A stretch of 34,776 nt of DNA from Myxococcales bacterium (GTDB taxonomy: Bacteria; Myxococcota_A; UBA9160; UBA4427): positions 1 through 34,776 of the forward strand of contig JAAZXM010000041.1 of NCBI GenBank assembly GCA_014240165.1, given 5' to 3'. Shown here piece after piece: positions 1 through 7,372 of the stretch. How positions within the stretch are numbered: the first letter of the stretch is position 1; every line of letters begins with the position of its first letter. The notes beneath the pieces are model-generated. The model did no database searches. It was given only the letters and a program-made list of their open reading frames with translations, and had not been told where the DNA came from. A program made the translations under genes and the position numbers.

Positions 1-1110
1 TTCGGCAACAGGCGCCTCCACCGCAACGTCGCGCACGGTTTTCGAGGCGCTCTCCACAGCGACTTCTTCCTCGACCGCCGCGGGGACCACTTCGACCGCC
101 GGCTCAGCGGTGATCTCCAGATCCCAGATATTGCTGGCGCTCTCACCAGCCGCCTTCGGCTTCGAAGCTTCCGCGGTCTTTGAGGCCCCTACCCGGTCCT
201 CGGCTGCCACGCTGGGCGCAAAGGGCTCGGCGAGACGGGCAACGACTTCGGGCTCGCTTTGAGCGACAGCACCGGGCGTCTCCAGGGAATTCGGGACCGC
301 TCCCGTCCCCGAGGCCGAGACCACCGATTCGGCGCCCGAGTAGGACTCAGCCACCCGCGCCAGAATTTCGGCATCGTCGGGAGATTCGACCATTTCGTCC
401 CAGGGGTTGGCCAGGGCCGCGCCCGCATCGTCGCCTCGCATTGCGAGCAGCACCGGCTCGGAAGCTACTTCGATCTCTTCTTTGGGCTCGGCAACCGCGC
501 CGAAGGTCCCTTCTCCGAAGACCCGAGCATCGAGTTTCCGCTGAAGTTCGCTTCCCTCGCCGACCATCAAATAGAGGCCATCTTCGGCGGGAACCGCCTG
601 GTAGGCCTTGAAGGCGTCGGATTTCCGCCCTCCGTCGATCACCACTCGAAGTTTGTCCGGGTGCACGCCGACGCGCACGCCGACCACCACATCACCCCCG
701 AGAACCATGTGATCCGAAAGTAAATCGCCTCGAATTCCCGGCAGGTCCACCACCAGGCGAGACGGCGCATTCAGGACAAAGGTTCGCGCCAGGGCCAATT
801 CGCCGTCGGAATGAAAATGGATGATCGCGCCGTTCTCACTCGGCTCGACATCCACCGCCATCAGGACCGTTCCCGACTGAAGCGCCACGGGCATGCCATC
901 GACACCGAAATCAATGCTCTCGGTCTTGACTGCGGCCACATCGACGAAGGGAGCCAGCGACCAGGGGTCGCTTATCGCAGCGCTGCCCTGCAAACCGGCA
1001 TCTGATTCTTCTGCGGGCGACATCGTAGCCGCGGCAATGACTCCACTGACGACAAGCAGAATCGCCGCGCCGAATATCTTCCGAGCGAGTGTTCCGCTCT
1101 CCATTTTCAT
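1..1110 (-). CDS. pilQ: Type IV pilus secretin PilQ, N-terminal part (cut by window edge)
   Basis: The reading frame is open from an ATG at 1110 to the window edge, giving 370 residues and no stop. The start overlaps the pilP stop as ATGA, and a G-rich stretch upstream can serve as ribosome binding site; a second ATG lies at 1104. Residues 12-29 are a hydrophobic signal-peptide-like segment. Residues about 83-184 look like an AMIN domain, the module by which PilQ binds peptidoglycan (seen: VVDLPG, then VRVGVHPDKLRVVID). Residues about 190-370 are a low-complexity Ala/Glu/Val linker, as in PilQ proteins before the secretin core. The N0/N1 and secretin domains that would form the outer-membrane pore lie beyond the window. 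PilQ is the last gene of pilMNOPQ, which supports the call even though the secretin domain itself is not visible. Confidence 0.85.
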   Translation of the reverse strand, partial: MKMESGTLARKIFGAAILLVVSGVIAAATMSPAEESDAGLQGSAAISDPWSLAPFVDVAAVKTESIDFGVDGMPVALQSGTVLMAVDVEPSENGAIIHFHSDGELALARTFVLNAPSRLVVDLPGIRGDLLSDHMVLGGDVVVGVRVGVHPDKLRVVIDGGRKSDAFKAYQAVPAEDGLYLMVGEGSELQRKLDARVFGEGTFGAVAEPKEEIEVASEPVLLAMRGDDAGAALANPWDEMVESPDDAEILARVAESYSGAESVVSASGTGAVPNSLETPGAVAQSEPEVVARLAEPFAPSVAAEDRVGASKTAEASKPKAAGESASNIWDLEITAEPAVEVVPAAVEEEVAVESASKTVRDVAVEAPVAE

Positions 1111-1655
1111 CCCCCCTGACTCTTCCGAATACGCATTTCGACGTCCTTGGTACTCACCGTACCTTCGAAGTCGACAAATTTTTCCTGGACGAGGATCACG
1201 TCATCAGCAATGCGGATGACTCGGCCATTGTTCTTGCCAATGGGCGACCCTCTCCTCAGCACAAAAGAACGACCCTCGGGATCCGAAACCAAAGCCCGCG
1301 GATTCTTCGTGTTCCACACCACCCCGAGAACAACCAACTGCGCAAGATCAAAGTCCGCCAGCGGGCCAGCCGGAGTATCGAGTTTCTCGGGCTGCTTGAA
1401 CCGGAAAGCCCGGAACGGATCACGCTTGCCCTCGGCTATATAGGTATTGATCACTTCCTCGGCGTCATCCGCGCTGGCTGCAGCCTCCTCGGCCTCTGGC
1501 GCCTTCGCGGACGGAACCGGCGGAGCCGCCGCCTGGGGCGCCTTGCGCACGACCTTCGCGGGGGCGGAAGACGATGTCTCCGACTCGTCGCCGCAACCCA
1601 CCAGCCCCAGCATCAGGGCGAACGCCAGAAGCATTCCCGAAATCCTCAGCGTCAT
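1107..1655 (-). CDS. pilP: Type IV pilus assembly lipoprotein PilP
   Basis: This is a 182-residue lipoprotein. A signal peptide ends in lipobox LVGC with Cys21, followed by a disordered Ala/Pro/Glu-rich stretch and a C-terminal domain from about residue 80 (EGKRDPFRAF, then GVVWNTKNPRALV) that matches the PilP beta-domain. PilP links the inner-membrane PilN/PilO pair to the periplasmic part of the PilQ secretin. The start is the ATG at 1655, sharing one base with the pilO stop (TGATG); a GTG three bases upstream is possible. The stop overlaps pilQ as ATGA, so translation is probably coupled through pilO-P-Q. Confidence 0.9.
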   Translation of the reverse strand: MTLRISGMLLAFALMLGLVGCGDESETSSSAPAKVVRKAPQAAAPPVPSAKAPEAEEAAASADDAEEVINTYIAEGKRDPFRAFRFKQPEKLDTPAGPLADFDLAQLVVLGVVWNTKNPRALVSDPEGRSFVLRRGSPIGKNNGRVIRIADDVILVQEKFVDFEGTVSTKDVEMRIRKSQGG

Positions 1656-2266
1656 CACGAGGCCCCTCCCTTCGGAGGCGCATCCGCGAGGAATCTAAAG
1701 GTCGTCGCAGTGCCCTTCACGCGGAGGTTCGTGACGTCTCGGTATTCCTTTTCAACCTTGATCTCGAGTTCCCCCACGTTGACGATCCGAGGCAGCTTGC
1801 CGAGCCGCTCAAAGAACCGCGCCAGGTCATGGTAACTCCCGTCCAACTCGACCTTGAAAGGCACTTCGGCGTAGAAATCGTGGGGTATCTCCGATTGGCG
1901 CTCGATGGACTTGATTCGAACGCCCACCTTCTTGCCCGATGTGGTGATATCACTGAGCAAATCCTCGAACTGCTTACCCTCGGGCAACCTGCGGCGAGCC
2001 TTCTTGAACTCAGCCTCGAGCAAACCCACTTCCTGCTCGAAAGCAGCAAGGTTGCTCGCTACGGCCCGGATATTTGCGAGTTGTCGCTCCAGCTTCTCGA
2101 TCTTCACCTGCAGCACATCGACCTTCTCAGCCTTGGGCTGGTAGGAGATGAACCCATAGGCAGCCGCCACGGACGCAAGCAGGAATACGGCCACACCCAG
2201 CCGAACCGGCTTGGGAACTCTCGAGATCTGCTCGAGTTGCTCTTCGAAGTCGAAAGAGAATGCCAT
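1655..2266 (-). CDS. pilO: Type IV pilus inner-membrane platform protein PilO
   Basis: This 203-residue protein has a short cytoplasmic N-terminus, one membrane helix at about residues 22-42, a periplasmic coiled coil at about 45-95 rich in Glu, Lys and Leu, and a ferredoxin-like C-terminal domain. That is the standard PilO layout and length. PilO pairs with PilN to build the inner-membrane alignment complex between PilM in the cytoplasm and PilP/PilQ outside. It begins with ATG two bases after the pilN stop and ends in a one-base overlap with pilP, so it belongs to the same transcript. Confidence 0.93.
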   Translation of the reverse strand: MAFSFDFEEQLEQISRVPKPVRLGVAVFLLASVAAAYGFISYQPKAEKVDVLQVKIEKLERQLANIRAVASNLAAFEQEVGLLEAEFKKARRRLPEGKQFEDLLSDITTSGKKVGVRIKSIERQSEIPHDFYAEVPFKVELDGSYHDLARFFERLGKLPRIVNVGELEIKVEKEYRDVTNLRVKGTATTFRFLADAPPKGGAS

Positions 2267-2268
2267 GA

Positions 2269-2856
2269 TTAGGCTCCCGCCGGCACAGCGGCGTCTTCAG
2301 AAGTCGCTGTTCGAGGAGGCGTAAAATCCGCGGTAATTTCAAAGCGCACCAACCGAACACCATCGACCGGCGTTTCTCGATCGGTGCGAATCAAGTCGAC
2401 GTTGTCGAAATAGCTCGATGCGTTCAGGGCCCGCAGAAAATCGGCCACGACAACATTGTCCAGGCTCGCGCCTTCCATTCGAACCTTGCCCTGCATCGTG
2501 GAGAGGTCCGTCACCCACAACCTCTCCGGCGTCGTCTGCGACAACTGCTCAAAGAGTTGTACGGGGCCGGTTCGCGCTCGATCCAATTCCTTGATGACCT
2601 CGAGCTTGGCTTCCAACTCGGCCTTTCTCTTCTTGAACGCCGCGACCTGCTCCTCCTGCGGCCGGTACCGTTCAATCTCGTTCTCCAATTGACGGACCGT
2701 CGCCTGGGCGCCGGCAATCTGGCTTTCGATTCGGCCATCGACGAAAACCACGCCGAGGCCCACCGCCACAAGCCCGAGAAGCAGCACGACAACGCTCTCG
2801 CGAATTTCGGCGAGGCGCTTGGCTTCTCTATGTGCGAGTAGATTGATCTCGATCAT
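2269..2856 (-). CDS. pilN: Type IV pilus inner-membrane protein PilN
   Basis: This 195-residue protein begins with MIEINLLAHRE, the conserved PilN N-terminal segment that docks in the groove of PilM. One membrane helix follows at about residues 21-40, then a coiled coil (about 45-80) and a periplasmic domain with the typical RLWVTDLS and VRMEGAS stretches. PilN forms a heterodimer with PilO and couples it to cytoplasmic PilM. Its ATG shares a base with the pilM stop (TGATG). Confidence 0.93.
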   Translation of the reverse strand: MIEINLLAHREAKRLAEIRESVVVLLLGLVAVGLGVVFVDGRIESQIAGAQATVRQLENEIERYRPQEEQVAAFKKRKAELEAKLEVIKELDRARTGPVQLFEQLSQTTPERLWVTDLSTMQGKVRMEGASLDNVVVADFLRALNASSYFDNVDLIRTDRETPVDGVRLVRFEITADFTPPRTATSEDAAVPAGA

Positions 2857-3935
2857 CAGAAGCCGCTCCTGCGGGCGGCGAGGCCAACCCCGACAGCCAG
2901 CGCGGGCGCCGCCTCCTCGAGAAATTGAGAATCATAGGCTCGGGTAGGCAGAGCCCGTGATAGAGGATTCAGCATTTCCACGTCGAAGCCGCTTCGTTCC
3001 TGGAAGGCCCTCGCCAGGCCTGCGACCTGGGCGCCGCCTCCGCAGAGCATCACCTTCTCTATCGGACTCGCATCGGCCGTCGCCGCGAAAAAGTCCAAGG
3101 ATCGGGAGATTTCGCCCACGACGGAGTCCGTCACCGCCCGCATGGCGTTCTCTACCTCCTGGGGAACCACCGCGAGATTCTGGTCGACTGCCGCATCACC
3201 GTGTTTAACACGCTCTGCCTCGTCGAAACCGATGGAGAGCGCCTTCTGGATTTCCTGGGTGTACTGGTTGCCACCCGTCGTGATATCCCGAGTGAAGGCG
3301 GGAACGCCGTCCTGCAACACGTTGATGTTGACCACGTTCGCCCCAATATTGACCAATGCAGTCACACCTTCGGCCTGCTCCTCGTGATTGATCTCAAAAG
3401 CATTGGCCAGAGCAAATGAAGCCACATCCACCGCAACGGGCGTCAGGCCCGCCTCGACCATGACCTGGACGTAGTCATCGATCAGGTCCTTCTTTGCGGC
3501 AACCAGCAGAACATCCATTTTCGCCGGGTCTTCCGAAGTGTCCAGAATTTGAAATTCCAGGTTCACTTCGTTGACATCAAAGGGGATGTACTGCTCGGCT
3601 TCCCACTGAATCTGCCCTTCCAGTTCCTCCTCGCTCATGCGGGAGAGGCTCACCTTCTTGACGATCACCGAATGCCCGGAAACAGCGACAACCGCATCCC
3701 GGGTCTTGATTCCGCTGGTGTCCACCGCCTCTTGAATCGCACCGACGATCGCACTCGAATTGAGGAACGCGCCCTGCACGATCGCTTCGTGCGGCATGGG
3801 CGCCACGCCCAGACCCAGGACCTCGAAGCCCTTGTCCTTGCCCTTCAAGTCGATCTCGACAGCCTTGACAGAGCCGGAGCCAATGTCGAGACCGAGGACG
3901 GACTTCTTGCCAAATCCTGGCAGTTGGAATTTCAT
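2856..3935 (-). CDS. pilM: Type IV pilus actin-like ATPase PilM
   Basis: This 359-residue protein has an actin/FtsA-like fold. The N-terminal phosphate-binding stretch (LGLDIGSGSVKAVEID, about residues 14-29) and the C-terminal VMLCGGGAQVAGLA segment are both intact, and the length is normal for PilM. PilM is a cytoplasmic protein that binds nucleotide and the N-terminus of PilN, transmitting state to the pilus motor. The ATG at 3935 lies 25 bases after the XRE gene stop, so the two are probably co-transcribed. Confidence 0.95.
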   Translation of the reverse strand: MKFQLPGFGKKSVLGLDIGSGSVKAVEIDLKGKDKGFEVLGLGVAPMPHEAIVQGAFLNSSAIVGAIQEAVDTSGIKTRDAVVAVSGHSVIVKKVSLSRMSEEELEGQIQWEAEQYIPFDVNEVNLEFQILDTSEDPAKMDVLLVAAKKDLIDDYVQVMVEAGLTPVAVDVASFALANAFEINHEEQAEGVTALVNIGANVVNINVLQDGVPAFTRDITTGGNQYTQEIQKALSIGFDEAERVKHGDAAVDQNLAVVPQEVENAMRAVTDSVVGEISRSLDFFAATADASPIEKVMLCGGGAQVAGLARAFQERSGFDVEMLNPLSRALPTRAYDSQFLEEAAPALAVGVGLAARRSGF

Positions 3936-3960
3936 CGATTCTATCCCTTCGCGATTCCGC

Positions 3961-4242
3961 TCAGGCAGGCCATCTCGCGAACGGATGATCGCGTCGCATT
4001 GAGCCCTGCATTTGCTCGGCGCCCGCCGGTCGAACTGCTTCCGAGGCTGATCCGAACAATTGCTCCCAATCCGAAACCGCCACCCCCAGGGCCAGCATTA
4101 TCTTTCGCTTCGTCTGCGGGCGACAAGCTCTACCCGACTCGACCCGATGCACCGTCAAGGAGGAGAGCCCGGCTTTCCTGGCCAACTCCGACTTGCTCAG
4201 CATCGATCTTTCTCGGTACTGGCGCAGATTGTTTGCGGACAC
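3961..4242 (-). CDS. Small XRE-family helix-turn-helix regulator leading the pilMNOPQ operon
   Basis: This 93-residue protein carries a Cro/C1-type HTH at about residues 13-60: LSKSELARKAGLSSLTVHRV is the helix-turn-helix, followed by ESGRACRPQTKRKI. The C-terminal 30 residues show no domain I recognise. The start is GTG at 4242, chosen because GGGGAG lies seven bases upstream; an internal ATG at 4203 would cut into the HTH. It is the first gene of the pilM transcript, 25 bases ahead of pilM, and is divergent from the degenerate NtrC-type regulator. I infer that it regulates the locus, possibly through the inverted repeat at 4356-4392. XRE proteins are not standard members of pilMNOPQ operons as far as I know. 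Confidence 0.8.
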   Translation of the reverse strand: MSANNLRQYRERSMLSKSELARKAGLSSLTVHRVESGRACRPQTKRKIMLALGVAVSDWEQLFGSASEAVRPAGAEQMQGSMRRDHPFARWPA

Positions 4243-4355
4243 TTCTCACTCCCCAAAAGCATAGCCGCACCGAGAAGAAATGACTCTGATCGAAGTGATT
4301 ATCGGTTAGATCTTTCAGGTACTTGAGGCCAACGATTCAACCACAATATAGCTTC

Positions 4356-4392
4356 GGAATGCACCCCAAAACTTGCAAAAATGGTGCATTCC
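4356..4392. repeat. Perfect 10-bp inverted repeat, candidate operator
   Basis: GGAATGCACC at 4356-4365 is exactly complementary to GGTGCATTCC at 4383-4392, with a 17-bp AT-rich spacer. The half-sites lie 27 bp apart centre to centre, between two divergent regulator genes. This spacing suits a dimeric regulator or two dimers. Which protein binds is not visible from the sequence; the adjacent XRE protein, the degenerate NtrC-like protein or PilR are candidates. Confidence 0.6.
4374..4389 (-). promoter_or_regulatory. Sigma-54-like -24/-12 promoter for XRE-pilMNOPQ (weak)
   Basis: Read on the minus strand, ATGCACCATTTTTGCA fits the sigma-54 consensus TGGCAC-N5-TTGCA in spacing and in the whole -12 element. 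It deviates in the -24 element, where GG is replaced by TG. The predicted transcript start would be near 4363, about 120 bases before the XRE GTG. The left half of this site lies in one arm of the inverted repeat. This is an inference from pattern; the -24 mismatch keeps confidence low. Confidence 0.35.
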
Positions 4393-4558
4393 CGGTCCCA
4401 ACATCGCGGCTGCAATTCCCCTCAACCGTGGGCGGGGCACGACCGATAGAGGGAGCATTGGGAATTTCCCTCAGTACGACTACGCGGAGACCCCCGGCGA
4501 CTCCGTGAACCCTGAACAGGTTGACCGGGCTCACCCGCTCCTCGAGGAAACAAACGCC

Positions 4559-5932
4559 GTGGTAGAGCGAATCCTGATCGTCGACCCGGACGAAACTCTT
4601 CGCGAGACACTGGAATTGACTGCCGCGAACCTGCCGGAGTCGAAATTCGAGTTCAAACGGGTCGCCACCGCCGCCCAGGCGTTCGCGTACCTCGAACGCG
4701 TCGACGCCGATGCGGTCCTGTGCAGCAACGCGATCCCGGGGCTCGACGACTTCGATATCGTCCCCCAGCTCATCGACCGCCTCGTGGAAGGCTGCGTCAT
4801 CCTGACAGGCGAACAGAGTTCCGCACTTCTGGCCAGCGAGGCCCGATCACGCGGCGCTTTCGACTGCCTGTCCAAGCCCATCGGGACGTCTGAGTTCCTC
4901 TTCGCCCTGACCCGCGTCCGCGATCATACGCGTCAGCGCCGGAAGCAAATTACGCTGAGTCTTCAACTCGAACGAGCGGACGATGAGCGCATCATCGTGG
5001 CCGCCTCCGACCGCATGATCGAGGTGCTCGAAGTCCTTGAACGTGCGGCCGAGTTCGACTCCCCCGCCCTCATCAGCGGCGAAATCGGCACCCGCAAGCA
5101 TCTGATCGCCCACGCAATCCATGCCCAGTCGGCACGTCGAGGGGGTCCTTTCATCGCCGTGGGCTGCACCCGCAGCTCGACTGAGCCGAATCTCAAGAAA
5201 GAACTCTTCGGCACCTCGCCCGATCATTCGGGAAGGCGCCGAGCGACCCATCGCGGGCTGATGACCCTCGCCGAGGGAGGGACGCTGTTCCTGGATCAGG
5301 TGGACCAGCTCTCGGGCGAAGTCCAGCTCCGGATATTGCGGGTGATTGAGGAAAATGAACTCTGGAGTGTCGGCGAGGGGAAAGCCCGGCCAGTCGACGT
5401 GAGAGTGATCGCGGCGAGTTCCCAGAACCTCGCCGAACTGGTTGCCAAGGGTTCATTCGACGAGAGCCTCTACGCACGACTGGCTTCCATCGAGATCGCC
5501 CTGCCCCCGCTTCGAGACAGGAAGAAGGACATTCCGCTCCTGATTGACCAATTTCTCGTCCACTTCAGGAAGACCCTGGGCAAGGATGTGAGCCATCTCT
5601 CCGACGAGGCACTCGAGCGACTCTGCAAATACGAATGGCCCGGAAATGTGCGAGAACTGCAGAATACCGTCGAAAGGGCCGTGATTCTCGCAGATTCAGA
5701 GGGCGTGTCCCTGGGCCATCTGCCGAAGGAAATCGTCGAGGACTACCGAAGCACCCTCTCCGAATGCGGCGAAGACTTCGCGCTGAAGCCTGCGCGCATG
5801 AGCTTTGAGGCCATGATCATCAAGCGCGCCCTGAAGGCAGCGGGCGGCAATCGAACCCAAGCCTCAACCCTATTGGGGATCAGCCACCGAAGCCTGCTCT
5901 ACAAGCTCAAGGCCTACGGCATCCGCGACTGA
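4559..5932 (+). CDS. Degenerate NtrC-family regulator: pseudo-receiver, altered AAA+ motifs, no GAFTGA, Fis-type HTH
   Basis: From GTG at 4559 (GAGGAAA eight bases upstream) this encodes 457 residues in the order receiver (about 3-120), AAA+ (about 145-375) and Fis-type HTH (about 415-455). In the receiver, the position of the phospho-acceptor Asp (D55 of the neighbouring PilR) is Ser56, although Thr83 and Lys106 remain. Walker A reads GEIGTRKH instead of GESGTGKE, and Walker B reads LFLDQ instead of LFLDE. The loop that should be GAFTGA is DHSGRR in an alignment with PilR that needs no gap, so contact with sigma-54 is unlikely. The sensor II PGNVREL and the HTH (NRTQASTLLGISHRSLLYKL) are intact. 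I infer a phosphorylation-independent DNA-binding regulator, perhaps acting with sigma-70 or antagonising PilR. It lies convergent to pilR, 27 bp apart. Confidence 0.85.
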   Translation: MVERILIVDPDETLRETLELTAANLPESKFEFKRVATAAQAFAYLERVDADAVLCSNAIPGLDDFDIVPQLIDRLVEGCVILTGEQSSALLASEARSRGAFDCLSKPIGTSEFLFALTRVRDHTRQRRKQITLSLQLERADDERIIVAASDRMIEVLEVLERAAEFDSPALISGEIGTRKHLIAHAIHAQSARRGGPFIAVGCTRSSTEPNLKKELFGTSPDHSGRRRATHRGLMTLAEGGTLFLDQVDQLSGEVQLRILRVIEENELWSVGEGKARPVDVRVIAASSQNLAELVAKGSFDESLYARLASIEIALPPLRDRKKDIPLLIDQFLVHFRKTLGKDVSHLSDEALERLCKYEWPGNVRELQNTVERAVILADSEGVSLGHLPKEIVEDYRSTLSECGEDFALKPARMSFEAMIIKRALKAAGGNRTQASTLLGISHRSLLYKLKAYGIRD

Positions 5933-5959
5933 TCAGTCGCGCACCAGGTCAGTGGCGCT

Positions 5960-7372
5960 CTAGGCTGCGTCCACTTCCGGGCGAGACGGTCGCCACGAAT
6001 CGGCATCCATTTCGAGCTTCTCCACGCGGTAGCGGAAGGATCGGAAGCTCACTCCGACGAGCTTCGCCGCTTTCTTCTTGACTCCGCCCGAGAGACGCAG
6101 CGCTTCGCTCAGGAGCGAGCGCTCGTAGTCGTCGAGAAGATTCTGCAGGTTGATTCCGTCGGCGGAAATGAGCGGTGCCGCGGTAGAGACTCGCGTGTCC
6201 ACCACATTCGGCGGCAGCGCATCGACCTCGATCTCGGTCCCGCGCGAGAGGGCCACCGCTCGCTCGACGATATTCTCGAGTTCTCGGACATTGCCCGGGT
6301 AGTCGTAGGCCATGAGTTTCTTCATGGCGCCTTCGCTCACCGCCTGAATCGGCCTGCCCGCTGCTTCCGACAACTTCTCGAGAAAATGTCGCAGCAGGGG
6401 AGGAATATCCTCTCGCCGCTCCCGCAATGCCGGCAGCAAGATTTGGATCACATTCAGGCGGTAGAAGAGATCGTTGCGAAACTGCCCCTGGGTAACCGCT
6501 TCCCCGAGGTCCCGGTTGGAAGCCGACAGAAGTCGGACATCCACATCGATATCCACGGTGCCACCCACACGCCGAATGCTCTTCTCCTGGATGGCGCGAA
6601 GGAGCTTGACCTGAAGTGCCATTGAGAGTTCTGCGACCTCGTCAAGAAAGAGCGTCCCGCCGTCCGCGACTTCGAAGAGCCCCTTCTTTTCGCCGACCGC
6701 ACCGGTAAACGACCCCTTCTCATGGCCGAAGAGCTCACTCTCCAGCAGGTTCTCCGGGATCGCGCCACAATTCAGCCCCACGAAGGCCTTTTCGCTCCGG
6801 GCGCTCTGATCGTGCAGCGCGCGTGCAACCAATTCCTTCCCTGTGCCGCTCTCTCCCGAGATCAAGACACTGGTGCGGGTATCCGCAACCTGGCCGATCA
6901 GGTCGAAAACGTCCCGCAGACCTCGGCTATTGCCAATGATCGTGGGGTGCCCGGCCTGGGATTTGAGCTGGCTCTTGAGACGCTGGTTCTCGACCGCGAG
7001 CTCTTTCTTCTCGAGCGCCTTCTCGACAACCAGTCGAATCTCATCGACCTTGAAGGGCTTCGTAATGTAGTCGTATGCGCCCTCCCGCATGGCCGCGATC
7101 GCGCTATCCGTGCTCGCATAGGCGGTAATCACCACCACCGCTGTTTCCGGCGACAGCTCGCGTGCGGCATTGAGGAGTTCCAATCCGCCTCGCTCGGGCA
7201 TCTGCATATCGGTAATGACGACATCGATTTCGTCGTTCTCGAGGTGAACCTCGGCCTGGTCGACACCCGGCGCGGTCGTCACCTTGTACCCCTCCCGCTG
7301 GAAGAAGATCTCAAGGAACTCCCGCATGCTCCGCTCGTCGTCGACGACGAGAATATGGGCTTCATGCTTCAT
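5960..7372 (-). CDS. pilR: Sigma-54-dependent response regulator PilR
   Basis: This 470-residue NtrC-family activator has all key residues: Asp55 in the receiver (VVITDMQMP), Walker A GESGTGKE (173-180), sigma-54-contact loop GSFTGA (220-225), Walker B LFLDEV (241-246), PGNVREL and a C-terminal Fis-type HTH ending near residue 458. PilR is phosphorylated by PilS and activates sigma-54 promoters, classically that of pilA. The ATG at 7372 lies inside the end of pilS (11-bp overlap). A sigma-54 promoter upstream of pilB in this window is a candidate target. Confidence 0.93.
   Translation of the reverse strand: MKHEAHILVVDDERSMREFLEIFFQREGYKVTTAPGVDQAEVHLENDEIDVVITDMQMPERGGLELLNAARELSPETAVVVITAYASTDSAIAAMREGAYDYITKPFKVDEIRLVVEKALEKKELAVENQRLKSQLKSQAGHPTIIGNSRGLRDVFDLIGQVADTRTSVLISGESGTGKELVARALHDQSARSEKAFVGLNCGAIPENLLESELFGHEKGSFTGAVGEKKGLFEVADGGTLFLDEVAELSMALQVKLLRAIQEKSIRRVGGTVDIDVDVRLLSASNRDLGEAVTQGQFRNDLFYRLNVIQILLPALRERREDIPPLLRHFLEKLSEAAGRPIQAVSEGAMKKLMAYDYPGNVRELENIVERAVALSRGTEIEVDALPPNVVDTRVSTAAPLISADGINLQNLLDDYERSLLSEALRLSGGVKKKAAKLVGVSFRSFRYRVEKLEMDADSWRPSRPEVDAA

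Larger units (their letters stand above)
4243..4558. other. Divergent intergenic region between the XRE gene and the NtrC-like gene (316 bp)
   Basis: This gap contains no supported gene. The open frame of the downstream regulator extends back to 4373, but that stretch lacks a convincing start and its translation looks non-coding. It holds a perfect 10-bp inverted repeat (4356-4392), a sigma-54-like minus-strand promoter overlapping it, and the ribosome binding site GAGGAAA just before the GTG at 4559. Confidence 0.6.

Noticed and set aside
4373-4558. N-terminal extension of the NtrC-like regulator from a TTG at 4373
   Set aside because: There is no ribosome binding site at 4373, the segment covers the inverted repeat, and the receiver domain begins right after the well-supported GTG at 4559.
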